42,832 nucleotides of DNA, from positions 1-42,832 of the forward strand of contig JAEXRM010000227.1 of the NCBI GenBank assembly GCA_023440865.1, written 5' to 3'. Positions within the stretch are counted from its first letter, which is position 1. Each line of letters begins with the position of its first letter. This DNA is from Bacillota bacterium. Lineage in GTDB: Bacteria; Bacillota; Clostridia; DSM-8532. Below are positions 8,767-16,822 of this stretch, in pieces. The position numbers and the translations under genes are program-made. The notes beneath the pieces are model-generated. The model had not been told where the DNA came from and made no database searches. It saw only the letters and a list, made by a program, of their open reading frames with translations.

Positions 8767-9996
8767 ATGGGACTCTTCGATTTGTTCAGGAAGAAAAAGA
8801 CGATGACCGGAGAAACCGGTGACATCGAGGGGCAGGGAGTGGGAACCGGGGAGTCCGGCGCGGCAGCGTCTCCGGCAGAAGCCGCCGGATCACGGCGGGA
8901 ACGCATCGCCGACGATGTGCTGGTCTCCGGCGCGTCGGCGCCCATCGGGAAGACGGATGTCACGGAGCAGGCCTTCGAGCCGGAATCGGGCTGGACCGGC
9001 GAATCGGAACAGGCGTGGGAGGACGAGCCGGAACCGGTGGCGGACGTGCCCGACATGCCGGCCGACAAGCCGAGGATCGGATTTTTCGAGCGCCTGAGGG
9101 GCGGACTGGCGAAAACCCGCACCGCCATCACCACCCGCATCGACCAGATGCTTGCCGGGTTCGGCAAGGTGGATGAGGACCTGTTCGAGGAACTCGAGGA
9201 AATCCTCATCACATCGGATGTCGGCATGGAGACATCGCTCAGGATTGTCGCAAGCCTGCGCGAGCGGGTCAAGCGCGACCGCATCGCCGATGTGGAAGGT
9301 GTCCGCGGCGCCATCCGCGAGGAGATTGCCGGTATCCTGGCTTCGGAGGCCGGCGACCTGAAGCTGGCCACAAAACCTTCCGTCATCGTCATCATCGGCG
9401 TCAACGGCGTGGGCAAGACCACATCGATCGGCAAGATCGCGCACCTGCTCAAGCAGCAGGGCAAGAAGGTCGTGGTCGCCGCGGCCGACACGTTCCGCGC
9501 CGCCGCCATCGACCAGCTCGAAATCTGGACGAACCGCGCGGGCGTGCCGATCGTCAAGCACGAGGAAGGCTCCGACCCGGCGGCTGTCATCTACGACGCC
9601 ATCCAGGCGGTGAAGGCCCGCGGCGCCGACGTGCTCATCGTGGACACCGCGGGTCGCCTGCACACCAAGAAGAACCTGATGGAGGAGCTGCGCAAGATCT
9701 TCCGCATCATCGGGCGCGAGCTGCCCGGGGCCGACATCGAAAGCCTGCTCGTGCTCGATGCGACCACCGGCCAGAATGCCGTCTCGCAGGCCAAGGTGTT
9801 TTCCGAGGTCGGCAACCTCACGGGTCTCGTGCTGACGAAACTCGACGGTACCGCCAAGGGCGGCATCGTGATCTCGATCATGTCCGAGCTCAGCGTGCCC
9901 GTGAAGTTCATCGGCGTCGGCGAGCAGATGGACGACCTGCAGCCTTTCGATGCCGCCAGTTTCGCCGAGGCGCTCTTCGGCAGGCAGCAAGGCTGA
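8767..9996 (+). CDS. ftsY: Signal recognition particle receptor FtsY
   Basis: GTPase receptor that docks the SRP-ribosome complex at the membrane. The 409-residue protein has an acidic, low-complexity A domain (about 1-100), an N domain four-helix bundle (about 105-195) and a G domain. GTPase motifs seen are GVNGVGKTTSIGKIA (about 211-225), DTFRAAAIDQL, DTAGR (about 293) and TKLDG (about 357). The C-terminal GVGEQMDDLQPFDAASFAEALF is shared by SRP GTPases. GGAGG lies just before the ATG. It follows smc by 57 bp and is probably cotranscribed with it. Confidence 0.95.
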   Translation: MGLFDLFRKKKTMTGETGDIEGQGVGTGESGAAASPAEAAGSRRERIADDVLVSGASAPIGKTDVTEQAFEPESGWTGESEQAWEDEPEPVADVPDMPADKPRIGFFERLRGGLAKTRTAITTRIDQMLAGFGKVDEDLFEELEEILITSDVGMETSLRIVASLRERVKRDRIADVEGVRGAIREEIAGILASEAGDLKLATKPSVIVIIGVNGVGKTTSIGKIAHLLKQQGKKVVVAAADTFRAAAIDQLEIWTNRAGVPIVKHEEGSDPAAVIYDAIQAVKARGADVLIVDTAGRLHTKKNLMEELRKIFRIIGRELPGADIESLLVLDATTGQNAVSQAKVFSEVGNLTGLVLTKLDGTAKGGIVISIMSELSVPVKFIGVGEQMDDLQPFDAASFAEALFGRQQG

Positions 9997-10088
9997 CCGG
10001 GCAGCAGGCATGCGCATCGGCGACTCCGTGCGTGACGCCGGCCGGGCGAGTTAACCTGCGGCAAACATCAGGCAAACATGCATCCAAT

Positions 10089-10118
10089 CGGGCGGCGGTA
10101 CGATGATACCGTCGCCCG
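10089..10118 (+). terminator. GC-rich hairpin after ftsY (possible terminator)
   Basis: A 12-bp stem with one G-T pair (10089-10100 with 10107-10118) and a 6-base loop. Only two T follow, so intrinsic termination is uncertain. It sits between ftsY and the EAL-domain gene. Confidence 0.4.
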
Positions 10119-10174
10119 TTCCGCATCCGGATTCGTTTCGGTACGCGAACGCGCGGATAGCGGAGGAACCGGAT

Positions 10175-12094
10175 ATGATGACAGCCGTTGCACAGACGAG
10201 CCCCTTGGCGGACGAATTCGCCCTCATCCTGGAACAGGAACGGATCACCTCCCTGTTCCAGCCCATTGTGGATCTTCGGACCCTCGACGTGCTGGGGTAT
10301 GAGGCCCTGAGCCGCGGACCGGCCGGGTCACCCTGGCATTCCCCGGTCGCGATGATCGAAGAGGCGGTTCGAAGAGACATGCTGTGGCGACTGGAACTCG
10401 CGTTCCGCAAACAGGCCATTCGACGCGCCGGCGAGGTCGGCTTGTCTTCGCTTCTGTTTCTGAATGTCGATCCCAATGTGCTCAACGACCACAAATTCCA
10501 GGAGGGGCTGACCCGTCAGGTGGTGATCGAGAACGGCTTTCGGGCGGACCGCATCGTCTTCGAGATCACGGAGCGTTCCGCCATCGAGTCGTTCGAGCTG
10601 TTTCAGGCGGCGATCGACCATTACCGCAACCAGGGGTATCGCATCGCCATCGACGACATGGGGGCGGGGTATTCCAATCTCAATGCCATCTGCCACATTC
10701 ATCCCGGATTCATCAAGATCGACATGGCGCTCATCCGCCACATCCATGCCGACAGCTTCAAGCAGGCGGTTGTCAAGTCCTTTGTCGTACTGGCGAATCT
10801 GACCGGTTCCCGGTTGATTGCCGAGGGCATCGAAACGGTGGATGAGCTCAAGACGCTGGTGTCGCTGGGCGTGCACTGCGGACAGGGGTACCTGCTGGGC
10901 CGTCCAGGTACCGTGCCGGTTCCCCCGGAGGATGATGTCATGCGCCTGCTCCGGTTTCTGGTCAGGGCGGGAACCGTGCTGCATGCCTACAACACCCGCC
11001 TGATCGGCGAGATCGCGGAACCGGTTCCGCCGGTTCAAAGCAAGGATCGATGCGCCGATGTGCGGCAGCTCCTGGACGAACGGCATCACGAAGGGGTCTG
11101 CGTGCTCGACGGCGACCGCATCTCCGGTCTTGTGATGCGCAACCGGCTCAACGAGAGTCTTTCCCACCAGTATGGCTATTCGCTTTTCGCCCATCGCCCG
11201 GTTTCCAAGCTCCTGTCGCCCACGCCGCTGGTGGTGGATTGCGCCACCCCGATCGGCACCGTGACGCAAATGGCGCTGGCGCGGGAGGGGGACATGGTCT
11301 ACGACAACATCCTCGTCACCCGGAACGAGCGCTATGAGGGCATCGTATCCGTCATCCGCCTGCTTGGGCATGCCATGGAGCTGGAACGGAGTTATGCGCT
11401 CGAACTCAATCCGCTGACGGGACTTCCCGGCAACGTGCAGATCAACCGCGTGCTGATGGAAACGATCCGCAACCAGCTGGAGACCGGCGTGCTGTATTTC
11501 GATCTGGACCACTTCAAGGTCTACAACGATCTGTACGGGTTCGAGCAGGGCGATGCGATCATCCAGCTCGTGAAATCGCTGATCTGCGAGGTGATCAAGA
11601 GCGAGCATGCCTGCGCCAGCTTCGTCGGCCATATCGGCGGTGACGATTTCATCGCCGTCCTGACCTGCTCCGAGGCGGAATGCCGGGAGATCTGCCGGCA
11701 GACGATCGACCGGTTCGATGTGGCGGTGCGTGCCTTCTTCACGCAGGAACACCTGGCTGCCGGATGCTTCCGGTATCTCGACCGGAAGAACCAGATGGCG
11801 GTCTGTCCCCTGACATCGCTCTCGATAGCGGGATCGTATGGCTGCATGAGCGGGTTTGAATCACCCGAAACCCTCGCCCGCCATATGGCGGCGTTGAAAA
11901 AGCAGGCCAAGGCGGTGCCGGGCAGCGCCTGGATCATGGAGAACCGCGCCAGCGGCGCCAGCCAGAAAGGTGTGGGCGCGCATGCGGTGCGTGCCGAGGT
12001 CGGAATGGACCACGCAACGCGAACCGCAGGAAGGGATGCAAGTCCGCTCGATGCGGGCTTGCAGTTGCGTCTGTCGGCCGAGATCGCCTCCTGA
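10175..12094 (+). CDS. Cyclic di-GMP phosphodiesterase: EAL, CBS pair and degenerate GGDEF
   Basis: Predicted to hydrolyse cyclic di-GMP. The start is the first of two adjacent ATG codons, with GGAGG eight bases upstream, giving 639 residues. The EAL domain (about 15-255) keeps its catalytic set: YEAL (42-45), LNVDPN, FEITERS, IDDMGAGYSNL, FIKIDMALI, AEGIET and GQGYLLGRP. Residues about 285-405 read as a CBS-domain pair, a likely adenine-nucleotide sensor. The C-terminal domain (about 415-570) keeps FDLDHFKVYND but has GGDDF in place of GGDEF and no RxxD site, so its cyclase activity is doubtful. No membrane segment is seen. It may oppose the diguanylate cyclase at 2.5-4.2 kb. Confidence 0.87.
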   Translation: MMTAVAQTSPLADEFALILEQERITSLFQPIVDLRTLDVLGYEALSRGPAGSPWHSPVAMIEEAVRRDMLWRLELAFRKQAIRRAGEVGLSSLLFLNVDPNVLNDHKFQEGLTRQVVIENGFRADRIVFEITERSAIESFELFQAAIDHYRNQGYRIAIDDMGAGYSNLNAICHIHPGFIKIDMALIRHIHADSFKQAVVKSFVVLANLTGSRLIAEGIETVDELKTLVSLGVHCGQGYLLGRPGTVPVPPEDDVMRLLRFLVRAGTVLHAYNTRLIGEIAEPVPPVQSKDRCADVRQLLDERHHEGVCVLDGDRISGLVMRNRLNESLSHQYGYSLFAHRPVSKLLSPTPLVVDCATPIGTVTQMALAREGDMVYDNILVTRNERYEGIVSVIRLLGHAMELERSYALELNPLTGLPGNVQINRVLMETIRNQLETGVLYFDLDHFKVYNDLYGFEQGDAIIQLVKSLICEVIKSEHACASFVGHIGGDDFIAVLTCSEAECREICRQTIDRFDVAVRAFFTQEHLAAGCFRYLDRKNQMAVCPLTSLSIAGSYGCMSGFESPETLARHMAALKKQAKAVPGSAWIMENRASGASQKGVGAHAVRAEVGMDHATRTAGRDASPLDAGLQLRLSAEIAS

Positions 12095-12110
12095 CGGCTG
12101 GATGGCGGAG

Positions 12111-12144
12111 AAGGGCGCGCCTCCCGGAGTGGGGGCACGCCCTT
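12111..12144. terminator. Hairpin between convergent genes
   Basis: Arms AAGGGCGCGC (12111-12120) and GCACGCCCTT (12135-12144) pair with one mismatch. There is no T-run on either side, so it is a weak terminator candidate between the EAL gene and the acyl-CoA synthetase gene. Confidence 0.35.
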
Positions 12145-12223
12145 GCTGCGACTGTGATGCGCGGTGAAGCGCGTGACAGGATGGATGCGCCCACCCGAGG
12201 CGCGGTGTGGAGCCACAGGGGTG

Positions 12224-14065
12224 TCACGGCATCCGCATGCCGCTGGCGCGCCGCATGTCCAGCCCGTTTTCGTTCAGCCAGGCACTGATGCCCGCCTCCT
12301 CGACATTGCGCTTGACCTTGAGGGTCGTCGTCTTGACCAGCTCCGTCTCTGTCTGCAGGAAGTAGCGGATGGCCTTGTACTGGGGCAGATGCCGATTGAT
12401 CTCGCGGATCGCCCGATCGAAATGGGCGGCGACCGCTGCGTCGTCCGGCATCACGTCGTTGTTGGCCGCGCGCAGGGCTGCCGGATCGCGCACGATCTTC
12501 GCGCAGATCTGTACGCCGCCGTCATCGGTCCGGTATCCCCAGGCCATGGAATCCTTGATTCCCGCCACCTCGGAGAGCAGGAACTCGAACTCCTCTGGAA
12601 ACGCCTTCTTGCCGTTGGCAAGCACGATCATCGACTTCGCGCGGCCGGTGATGCGGATGAATCCCTCCGAGTCGATGGTGCCGAGATCCCCGGTATGGAA
12701 CCAGCCGTCGGCGTCGATCGCCTCCCGTGTCGCCTCCTCGTTCTCGTAATACCCCATCATGACGTTGCGGCCCCGTGTGAGGATTTCACCCATGCCGTTC
12801 TCATCCGGGTTGTCGATCGTCACCTCGACATCCTTCACAGGATGACCGATGGAACCGAACACGTTCACAAAGTCATTGTTCGCCGCGACGACAGGCGAGG
12901 TTTCGGTGAGCCCATAGCCCTGGTAGACTGTCAGTCCGATCCGGTCAAACCCGCGGATGACCGCCGGATCGAGCGCGGCCGCACCGGAGACGGCAAGCCG
13001 CAACCCGGGTCCCAGCTTGGCGAATATGCTCTTGAACAGCGTGCGGCGGATGTCGATGCCGATCGCGCGCAGCAGGTCGGAGAGACGCATGAGCGCCTCC
13101 AGCAGCCGTCGCTTGCCGGACTTGTCGATGCCGGCCTGCACCTGGCGGTAGATCGCCTCCAGGATCGCCGGTACCGCCACGAGCACCGTTACGCCGAACT
13201 CGCGGATGTTGTCGGCCACATGCTTGATGCCCTCACAGTAGGCGATGCACGCGCCGCTCTGGATCATCAGCATCTGACCGATGGTGTTCTCGAAGGTGTG
13301 ATGCAGCGGCAGCAGCGACAGGTGCACATCATTCGTGTCGAGATGGATGCAGGCATGGATGGAGGCGAGGTTCGCGGTGATGTTGCGGTGGCAGAGCATG
13401 ACACCCTTCGAAAGGCTCGTGGTGCCGGAGGTGAACAGCAGGATCGCGAGCGCCTCGGGATCGATCGGGGCGTTGACAAAGCGGCGGTCACCCCGGGCAA
13501 GGCTCTCGCGCCCTTCCCGGATCCATGCGTGCATGTCGGAGATCGGGGCGTCGTCGGCATGGCTGCCCTCCGGCAGCGTGTCGAGGCAGATGAAGTGCTT
13601 CACCGGGGTTTCGCCGGAAGCGGCGAGGGCGAGGACCATGTCGAGGTAGGTCGGAGAAAAGAAAAGGACCGTCGCCTTGCCGCGAACCAGCAGGTTTGCC
13701 AGCTCATTCTTCGGCAGGTACTTGTCCAGCGGCACGGCGATGCCGGTGCCGTTGACCGTCGCGAAGAAAGCGACGCTCCACTCATACCGGTTCTCGCTGA
13801 TGATGGCGATGCGGTTCCCGGCCAGTCCGTGGAGGACCAGGGCGGTCCCCAGCGCATCGATGTCCTCTGAAAAGCGCTTGTAGGAACGCGTGGCGACGCC
13901 GCCATCCTTCGCGCGGAACTTGAAACCGGGCCTGTCGCCATATGTGTCCGCGCTGTAGCGGACGAGGGTGCGCAGGTCGGGCTGTTCCCCGGACGGGTAC
14001 CCGCCCAGTCCCTGTACGATGCGGCGGCCCTTTTCCTCATGGATGCGATAGTCCTTCCTGATCAT
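12224..14065 (-). CDS. Long-chain fatty acid--CoA ligase (AMP-forming)
   Basis: Activates free fatty acids to acyl-CoA through an acyl-adenylate. The start is the ATG at 14065 (MIRKDYRIHEEKG), with GGAGG just upstream, giving 613 residues; the frame is open further upstream but without a ribosome site. Adenylate-forming motifs are LLFTSGTTSLSKGVML (the P-loop), GYGLTETSPVV, and DGWFHTGDLG followed by GRAKSMIVLANGKKAFPEE in the C-terminal subdomain. The protein resembles FadD-type ligases that start from a short hydrophilic N terminus. Its promoter (14223-14251) abuts a FapR-like operator, which would tie fatty-acid activation to the fatty-acid synthesis regulator encoded at 32.3 kb. Confidence 0.88.
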   Translation of the reverse strand: MIRKDYRIHEEKGRRIVQGLGGYPSGEQPDLRTLVRYSADTYGDRPGFKFRAKDGGVATRSYKRFSEDIDALGTALVLHGLAGNRIAIISENRYEWSVAFFATVNGTGIAVPLDKYLPKNELANLLVRGKATVLFFSPTYLDMVLALAASGETPVKHFICLDTLPEGSHADDAPISDMHAWIREGRESLARGDRRFVNAPIDPEALAILLFTSGTTSLSKGVMLCHRNITANLASIHACIHLDTNDVHLSLLPLHHTFENTIGQMLMIQSGACIAYCEGIKHVADNIREFGVTVLVAVPAILEAIYRQVQAGIDKSGKRRLLEALMRLSDLLRAIGIDIRRTLFKSIFAKLGPGLRLAVSGAAALDPAVIRGFDRIGLTVYQGYGLTETSPVVAANNDFVNVFGSIGHPVKDVEVTIDNPDENGMGEILTRGRNVMMGYYENEEATREAIDADGWFHTGDLGTIDSEGFIRITGRAKSMIVLANGKKAFPEEFEFLLSEVAGIKDSMAWGYRTDDGGVQICAKIVRDPAALRAANNDVMPDDAAVAAHFDRAIREINRHLPQYKAIRYFLQTETELVKTTTLKVKRNVEEAGISAWLNENGLDMRRASGMRMP

Positions 14066-14206
14066 GGTTGCCTCCTGCATGTCTGCATGCTTCATGCGGT
14101 GATGGAGCGTCGGGCGGTGGTGGCCTGTCGCGAGGCGGCGGGGCATCGGGCGCGAACGGCGTGACAAGTTCCGGAAAGTGTCATGCGCTGATAATGAGAT
14201 AAGTTA

Positions 14207-14223
14207 ATATTACCTGATAATAA
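14207..14223 (-). promoter_or_regulatory. FapR-like operator for the acyl-CoA ligase gene
   Basis: The 17-bp palindrome ATATTACCTGATAATAA has the same 6-5-6 layout and CCTGA core as the Bacillus FapR operator. It touches the downstream edge of the minus-strand -10 box, so a bound repressor would block initiation. It differs from the site before fapR (32212-32228) at only two symmetric positions. The sequence similarity is seen directly; binding is inferred. Confidence 0.65.
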
Positions 14224-14251
14224 TTATGGCATACATCCCGATTGTTTTCAA
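14223..14251 (-). promoter_or_regulatory. Promoter of the acyl-CoA ligase gene
   Basis: On the minus strand, TTGAAA (14246-14251) and CATAAT (14223-14228) are spaced by 17 bp. The transcript would have a leader of about 150 bases before the ATG at 14065. Confidence 0.6.
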
Positions 14252-14272
14252 GGGGTTCAGCTTTTGCGCGAT

Positions 14273-14347
14273 TTAACCGTTCCGGAACACACGCTTGACC
14301 ATCCGCCAACATGGCGGCACATTTTCCTAACATGCCGCCGATACAAT
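14273..14347 (+). promoter_or_regulatory. Pho-box repeat array and -10 box of pstS
   Basis: Six hexamers fit NNAACA loosely: TTAACC 14273, GGAACA 14284, TTGACC 14295, CCAACA 14306, GGCACA 14316, CTAACA 14327. Steps are 11, 11, 11, 10 and 11 bp, that is, one helical turn each. TACAAT (14342-14347) is the -10 box and no good -35 is present, as in activator-dependent PhoP promoters. The array at 18800 has identical offsets. Direct repeats at this spacing are the known form of PhoP sites in Gram-positive bacteria; PhoP binding here is inferred. Confidence 0.65.
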
Positions 14348-14389
14348 GACCGCGGACAGACCGAAGCAAACAGCAAACAGGAGGACCCC

Positions 14390-15565
14390 ATGAAGAAGCT
14401 GCTGCCGCTCCTGATCGCACTCACCCTCGTGCTGGGCATGATGCCCGTCCATGCCGCATCCCCCGCCGTCGGCATTGTCATCGACGGAACCCGTGTCGCA
14501 TCCGATGTCGCGCCGCTCAACCGCAACGGCACCCTGCTTGTTCCCATCCGTGTGGTTGAAAACCTGGGAGCGCTCATTGCATATGACGGCGCAACCCGCA
14601 AGGTGACCGTCGACACGGCCGCCAAGGTGATCGTGCTCTCCGTCGGCTCAAAAACCGCGCTGGTCAACGGCGTGCCCAAAACGATGCAGGCCGCGGCCGA
14701 GATCGTCGGCAGCCGCACCATGATCCCGCTCCGGTTCATCGGCGAGACGATGGGGGCGGATGTCTCCTTCGCCGGCAACACGGTCACGATCAAGTACTTC
14801 ACGAACGTCAAGGGCACCGTCAAGGCCGGCGGTTCCTCCACAGTCGCACCGATCGGCCAGTCGGCCGCCGACGAGCTGATGAAGCTGTCGCCCGCCGTCA
14901 ATGTCAGCTATGCGTCGAGCGGCTCCGGCAACGGCATCAAGGGCGCCATCGACGGCAGCTTCCATGTCGGCGGCTCCTCCCGCGAGCTGACCGAGTCCGA
15001 GCGGACAAAGAACCCCACGCTCAAGGTGTTCCCGATCGCCATCGACGGCATTGCGATCATCATCCACAAGGACAATGCGGTGAAGAACCTCACCAGGGAA
15101 CAGGTCAAGTCGATCTTCCTCGGCGAGACGCGCAACTGGAAGGACGTCGGCGGTGACAACGCCCCGATCTTCGTGCAGACCCGCGAAAGCACCTCGGGCA
15201 CCCTGGCCTCCTTCCAGGAGCTCGTGCTTGGCACGGACGCCAGCAAGAAGCTGCTGCCGGTTGTCGCGACAGCCACGCCGTTCAACACGAACGGCCTGCT
15301 CAAGGAAGCGGTCGCCGGCAACAGGAACGCCGTGGGCTTTGTTTCCATGGGGTATGTCGATGAGACCGTCAAGGCGGTGTCCGTCAACAACATCGCCGCC
15401 AGTGCCGCAAACCTCAAGAACGGCACCTATCCCATCCGCCGCACGCTCGACGTGATCACCAAGGGACTGCCCACCGGTGCCACCGCCATCTACATCGACT
15501 TCATCCGCAGCACGAAGGTGCAGGCCATCGCCGGGAAGGAAGGCTACCTGACCATCCGTGACTGA
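14390..15565 (+). CDS. pstS: Phosphate-binding protein PstS with N-terminal copper-amine-oxidase-N-type domain
   Basis: Extracytoplasmic phosphate receptor of the Pst ABC importer. The start at 14390 has AGGAGG upstream and gives 391 residues with a signal peptide (about 1-22, ending VHA). No cysteine follows, so it is not a standard lipoprotein. Residues about 26-137 look like the Cu_amine_oxidN1 domain: a VDG/VNG-type strand pattern with LLVPIRVVENLGA and MIPLRFIGETMGADV. The PstS fold begins at about 141 with GGSSTVAPIGQ and has YASSGSGNGIKGAIDG. The extra domain is widespread on surface proteins of Bacillota and may replace the lipid anchor. pstC, pstA and pstB follow. Confidence 0.88.
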   Translation: MKKLLPLLIALTLVLGMMPVHAASPAVGIVIDGTRVASDVAPLNRNGTLLVPIRVVENLGALIAYDGATRKVTVDTAAKVIVLSVGSKTALVNGVPKTMQAAAEIVGSRTMIPLRFIGETMGADVSFAGNTVTIKYFTNVKGTVKAGGSSTVAPIGQSAADELMKLSPAVNVSYASSGSGNGIKGAIDGSFHVGGSSRELTESERTKNPTLKVFPIAIDGIAIIIHKDNAVKNLTREQVKSIFLGETRNWKDVGGDNAPIFVQTRESTSGTLASFQELVLGTDASKKLLPVVATATPFNTNGLLKEAVAGNRNAVGFVSMGYVDETVKAVSVNNIAASAANLKNGTYPIRRTLDVITKGLPTGATAIYIDFIRSTKVQAIAGKEGYLTIRD

Positions 15566-15696
15566 GCGATGCGGGGCCCGGACGCGGGACAGCCTGCGCA
15601 CGGATCATGGCAGGTGGGCTTCTTCCGGCAAGGCGGGGAAGTGGACAGGTCTGACGCACGAGCCGTCGCTTGGACACTTCCGTTGAGAATGGATAC

Positions 15697-15726
15697 GGGA
15701 GCGGCACGGTGGTACGTGCCGCTCCC
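15697..15726 (+). terminator. Stable hairpin between pstS and pstC
   Basis: A perfect 12-bp GC-rich stem (15697-15708 with 15715-15726) and a 6-base loop, followed only by TT. It lies 23 bp before pstC. It could be a partial terminator or an mRNA stabiliser that keeps PstS levels above those of the membrane components, as seen in other binding-protein operons. This role is inferred. Confidence 0.5.
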
Positions 15727-15748
15727 TTGGAATGCGGGGGAGCGGAGC

Positions 15749-16822
15749 ATGACAGAAAGTGAACGGGGTGCCGCCGGGAGGGGGCGTACCCGGACAAGAC
15801 AGGATGACGGCTGGCGGAACGCCTCGCGGGCAGGCGCACGCAAGCCTGCCGGCGTGGTCCTCTCGGGCGCGGCGGATATCGGCATGAAATGGTCGACGCG
15901 ACTGCTGGCCTTGCTGAGTGTCGTCATGATGGGATTCATCTTTGTGTTCGTGGCGGGACGCGCCTGGCCCGTTGTCCGGGAGAGCGGGCTTGCGTTCTGG
16001 ACCGGTGCGGATTTCGATGCCCAGATCACGGCCGCGTACAACGCGCCGGCCGAGGATCCGGTCTATCGGTTCGGGATGTTCGGCTTGCTGGCCGGCACCC
16101 TGGCGAGCACCCTGCTGGCTTTGGTGGTTGCGGTACCGGTCGGTGTCGGCTCCGCCGCATTGCTGTGCGAGTTCGCCCCGGGTTGGCTCCGGACCCCGGC
16201 GGTTGCGGTGGTCCGCCTGCTGGCCTCGATCCCCTCCATCGTGTTCGGCCTCGTCGGGCTGTTTGTCATCGTGCCCTTCGTGGAGAGCCGGTTCATCACC
16301 GTGGACATGCAGATCGCCTTTCTGGACCGGTTCCAGATGACGGGGCACAACCTGCTCTCCTCCGTGATCGTGCTGGCCTGCATGATCGTGCCCATGATCG
16401 TCGCCCTGTCCATGGACGCCATCCGCAGCGTGCCCGACTCGCTGCGCGAGGTGGGCTGCGCGGTGGGGATGACGCCGTGGCGAGTCGTCCGGAGGATCGT
16501 GCTGCCGTCGGCCAAGTCCGGCATTCTGGCCGGCGTCATCCTGGCGGCGGGGCGCGGCATCGGCGAGGCGATCGCCATCTCCATGGTCTGCGGCGGCATC
16601 GGGATGGTGCCGAATCCGGCCTATGGCGCGGGATTCTTTCTCGGCCCCGTCCTGACGCTCGCCTCGGCCATCATCAACAAGTCGGAGGCCATCTCCGTCC
16701 CTTCGATCGAGTCCGCCCTGTTTGCCTGCGGTGCCGTGCTGCTGGCGATCGGAGCGGTGCTGTCCGTCGTTTCGCGGCTGGTGATGCGCCATTTCCGCAT
16801 CAAGGAGGGACAGGATGCCTGA
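15749..16822 (+). CDS. pstC: Phosphate ABC transporter permease PstC
   Basis: One of two channel subunits of the Pst importer. The ATG at 15749 has GGGGGAG six bases upstream and gives 357 residues; the open frame to 15569 has no ribosome site. Six membrane helices are visible. The cytoplasmic EAA-type loop reads SLREVGCAVGMTPWRVVRRIVLPSA, which contacts the ATPase. A basic hydrophilic tail of about 50 residues precedes the first helix, longer than usual. pstA overlaps the end by 8 bp. Confidence 0.92.
   Translation: MTESERGAAGRGRTRTRQDDGWRNASRAGARKPAGVVLSGAADIGMKWSTRLLALLSVVMMGFIFVFVAGRAWPVVRESGLAFWTGADFDAQITAAYNAPAEDPVYRFGMFGLLAGTLASTLLALVVAVPVGVGSAALLCEFAPGWLRTPAVAVVRLLASIPSIVFGLVGLFVIVPFVESRFITVDMQIAFLDRFQMTGHNLLSSVIVLACMIVPMIVALSMDAIRSVPDSLREVGCAVGMTPWRVVRRIVLPSAKSGILAGVILAAGRGIGEAIAISMVCGGIGMVPNPAYGAGFFLGPVLTLASAIINKSEAISVPSIESALFACGAVLLAIGAVLSVVSRLVMRHFRIKEGQDA

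Larger units (their letters stand above)
14066..14389. other. Divergent regulatory region between acyl-CoA ligase and pstS
   Basis: This 324-bp gap has no gene. It holds, in order, the ligase leader, a FapR-like operator, the minus-strand ligase promoter, six Pho-type repeats and the pstS -10 box. The stretch 14190-14230 is much more AT-rich than its surroundings, as expected for a promoter. Confidence 0.8.

Noticed and set aside
12164..13870. A 568-codon plus-strand frame over the acyl-CoA ligase
   Set aside because: The minus-strand ligase has all family motifs; the plus frame has none.
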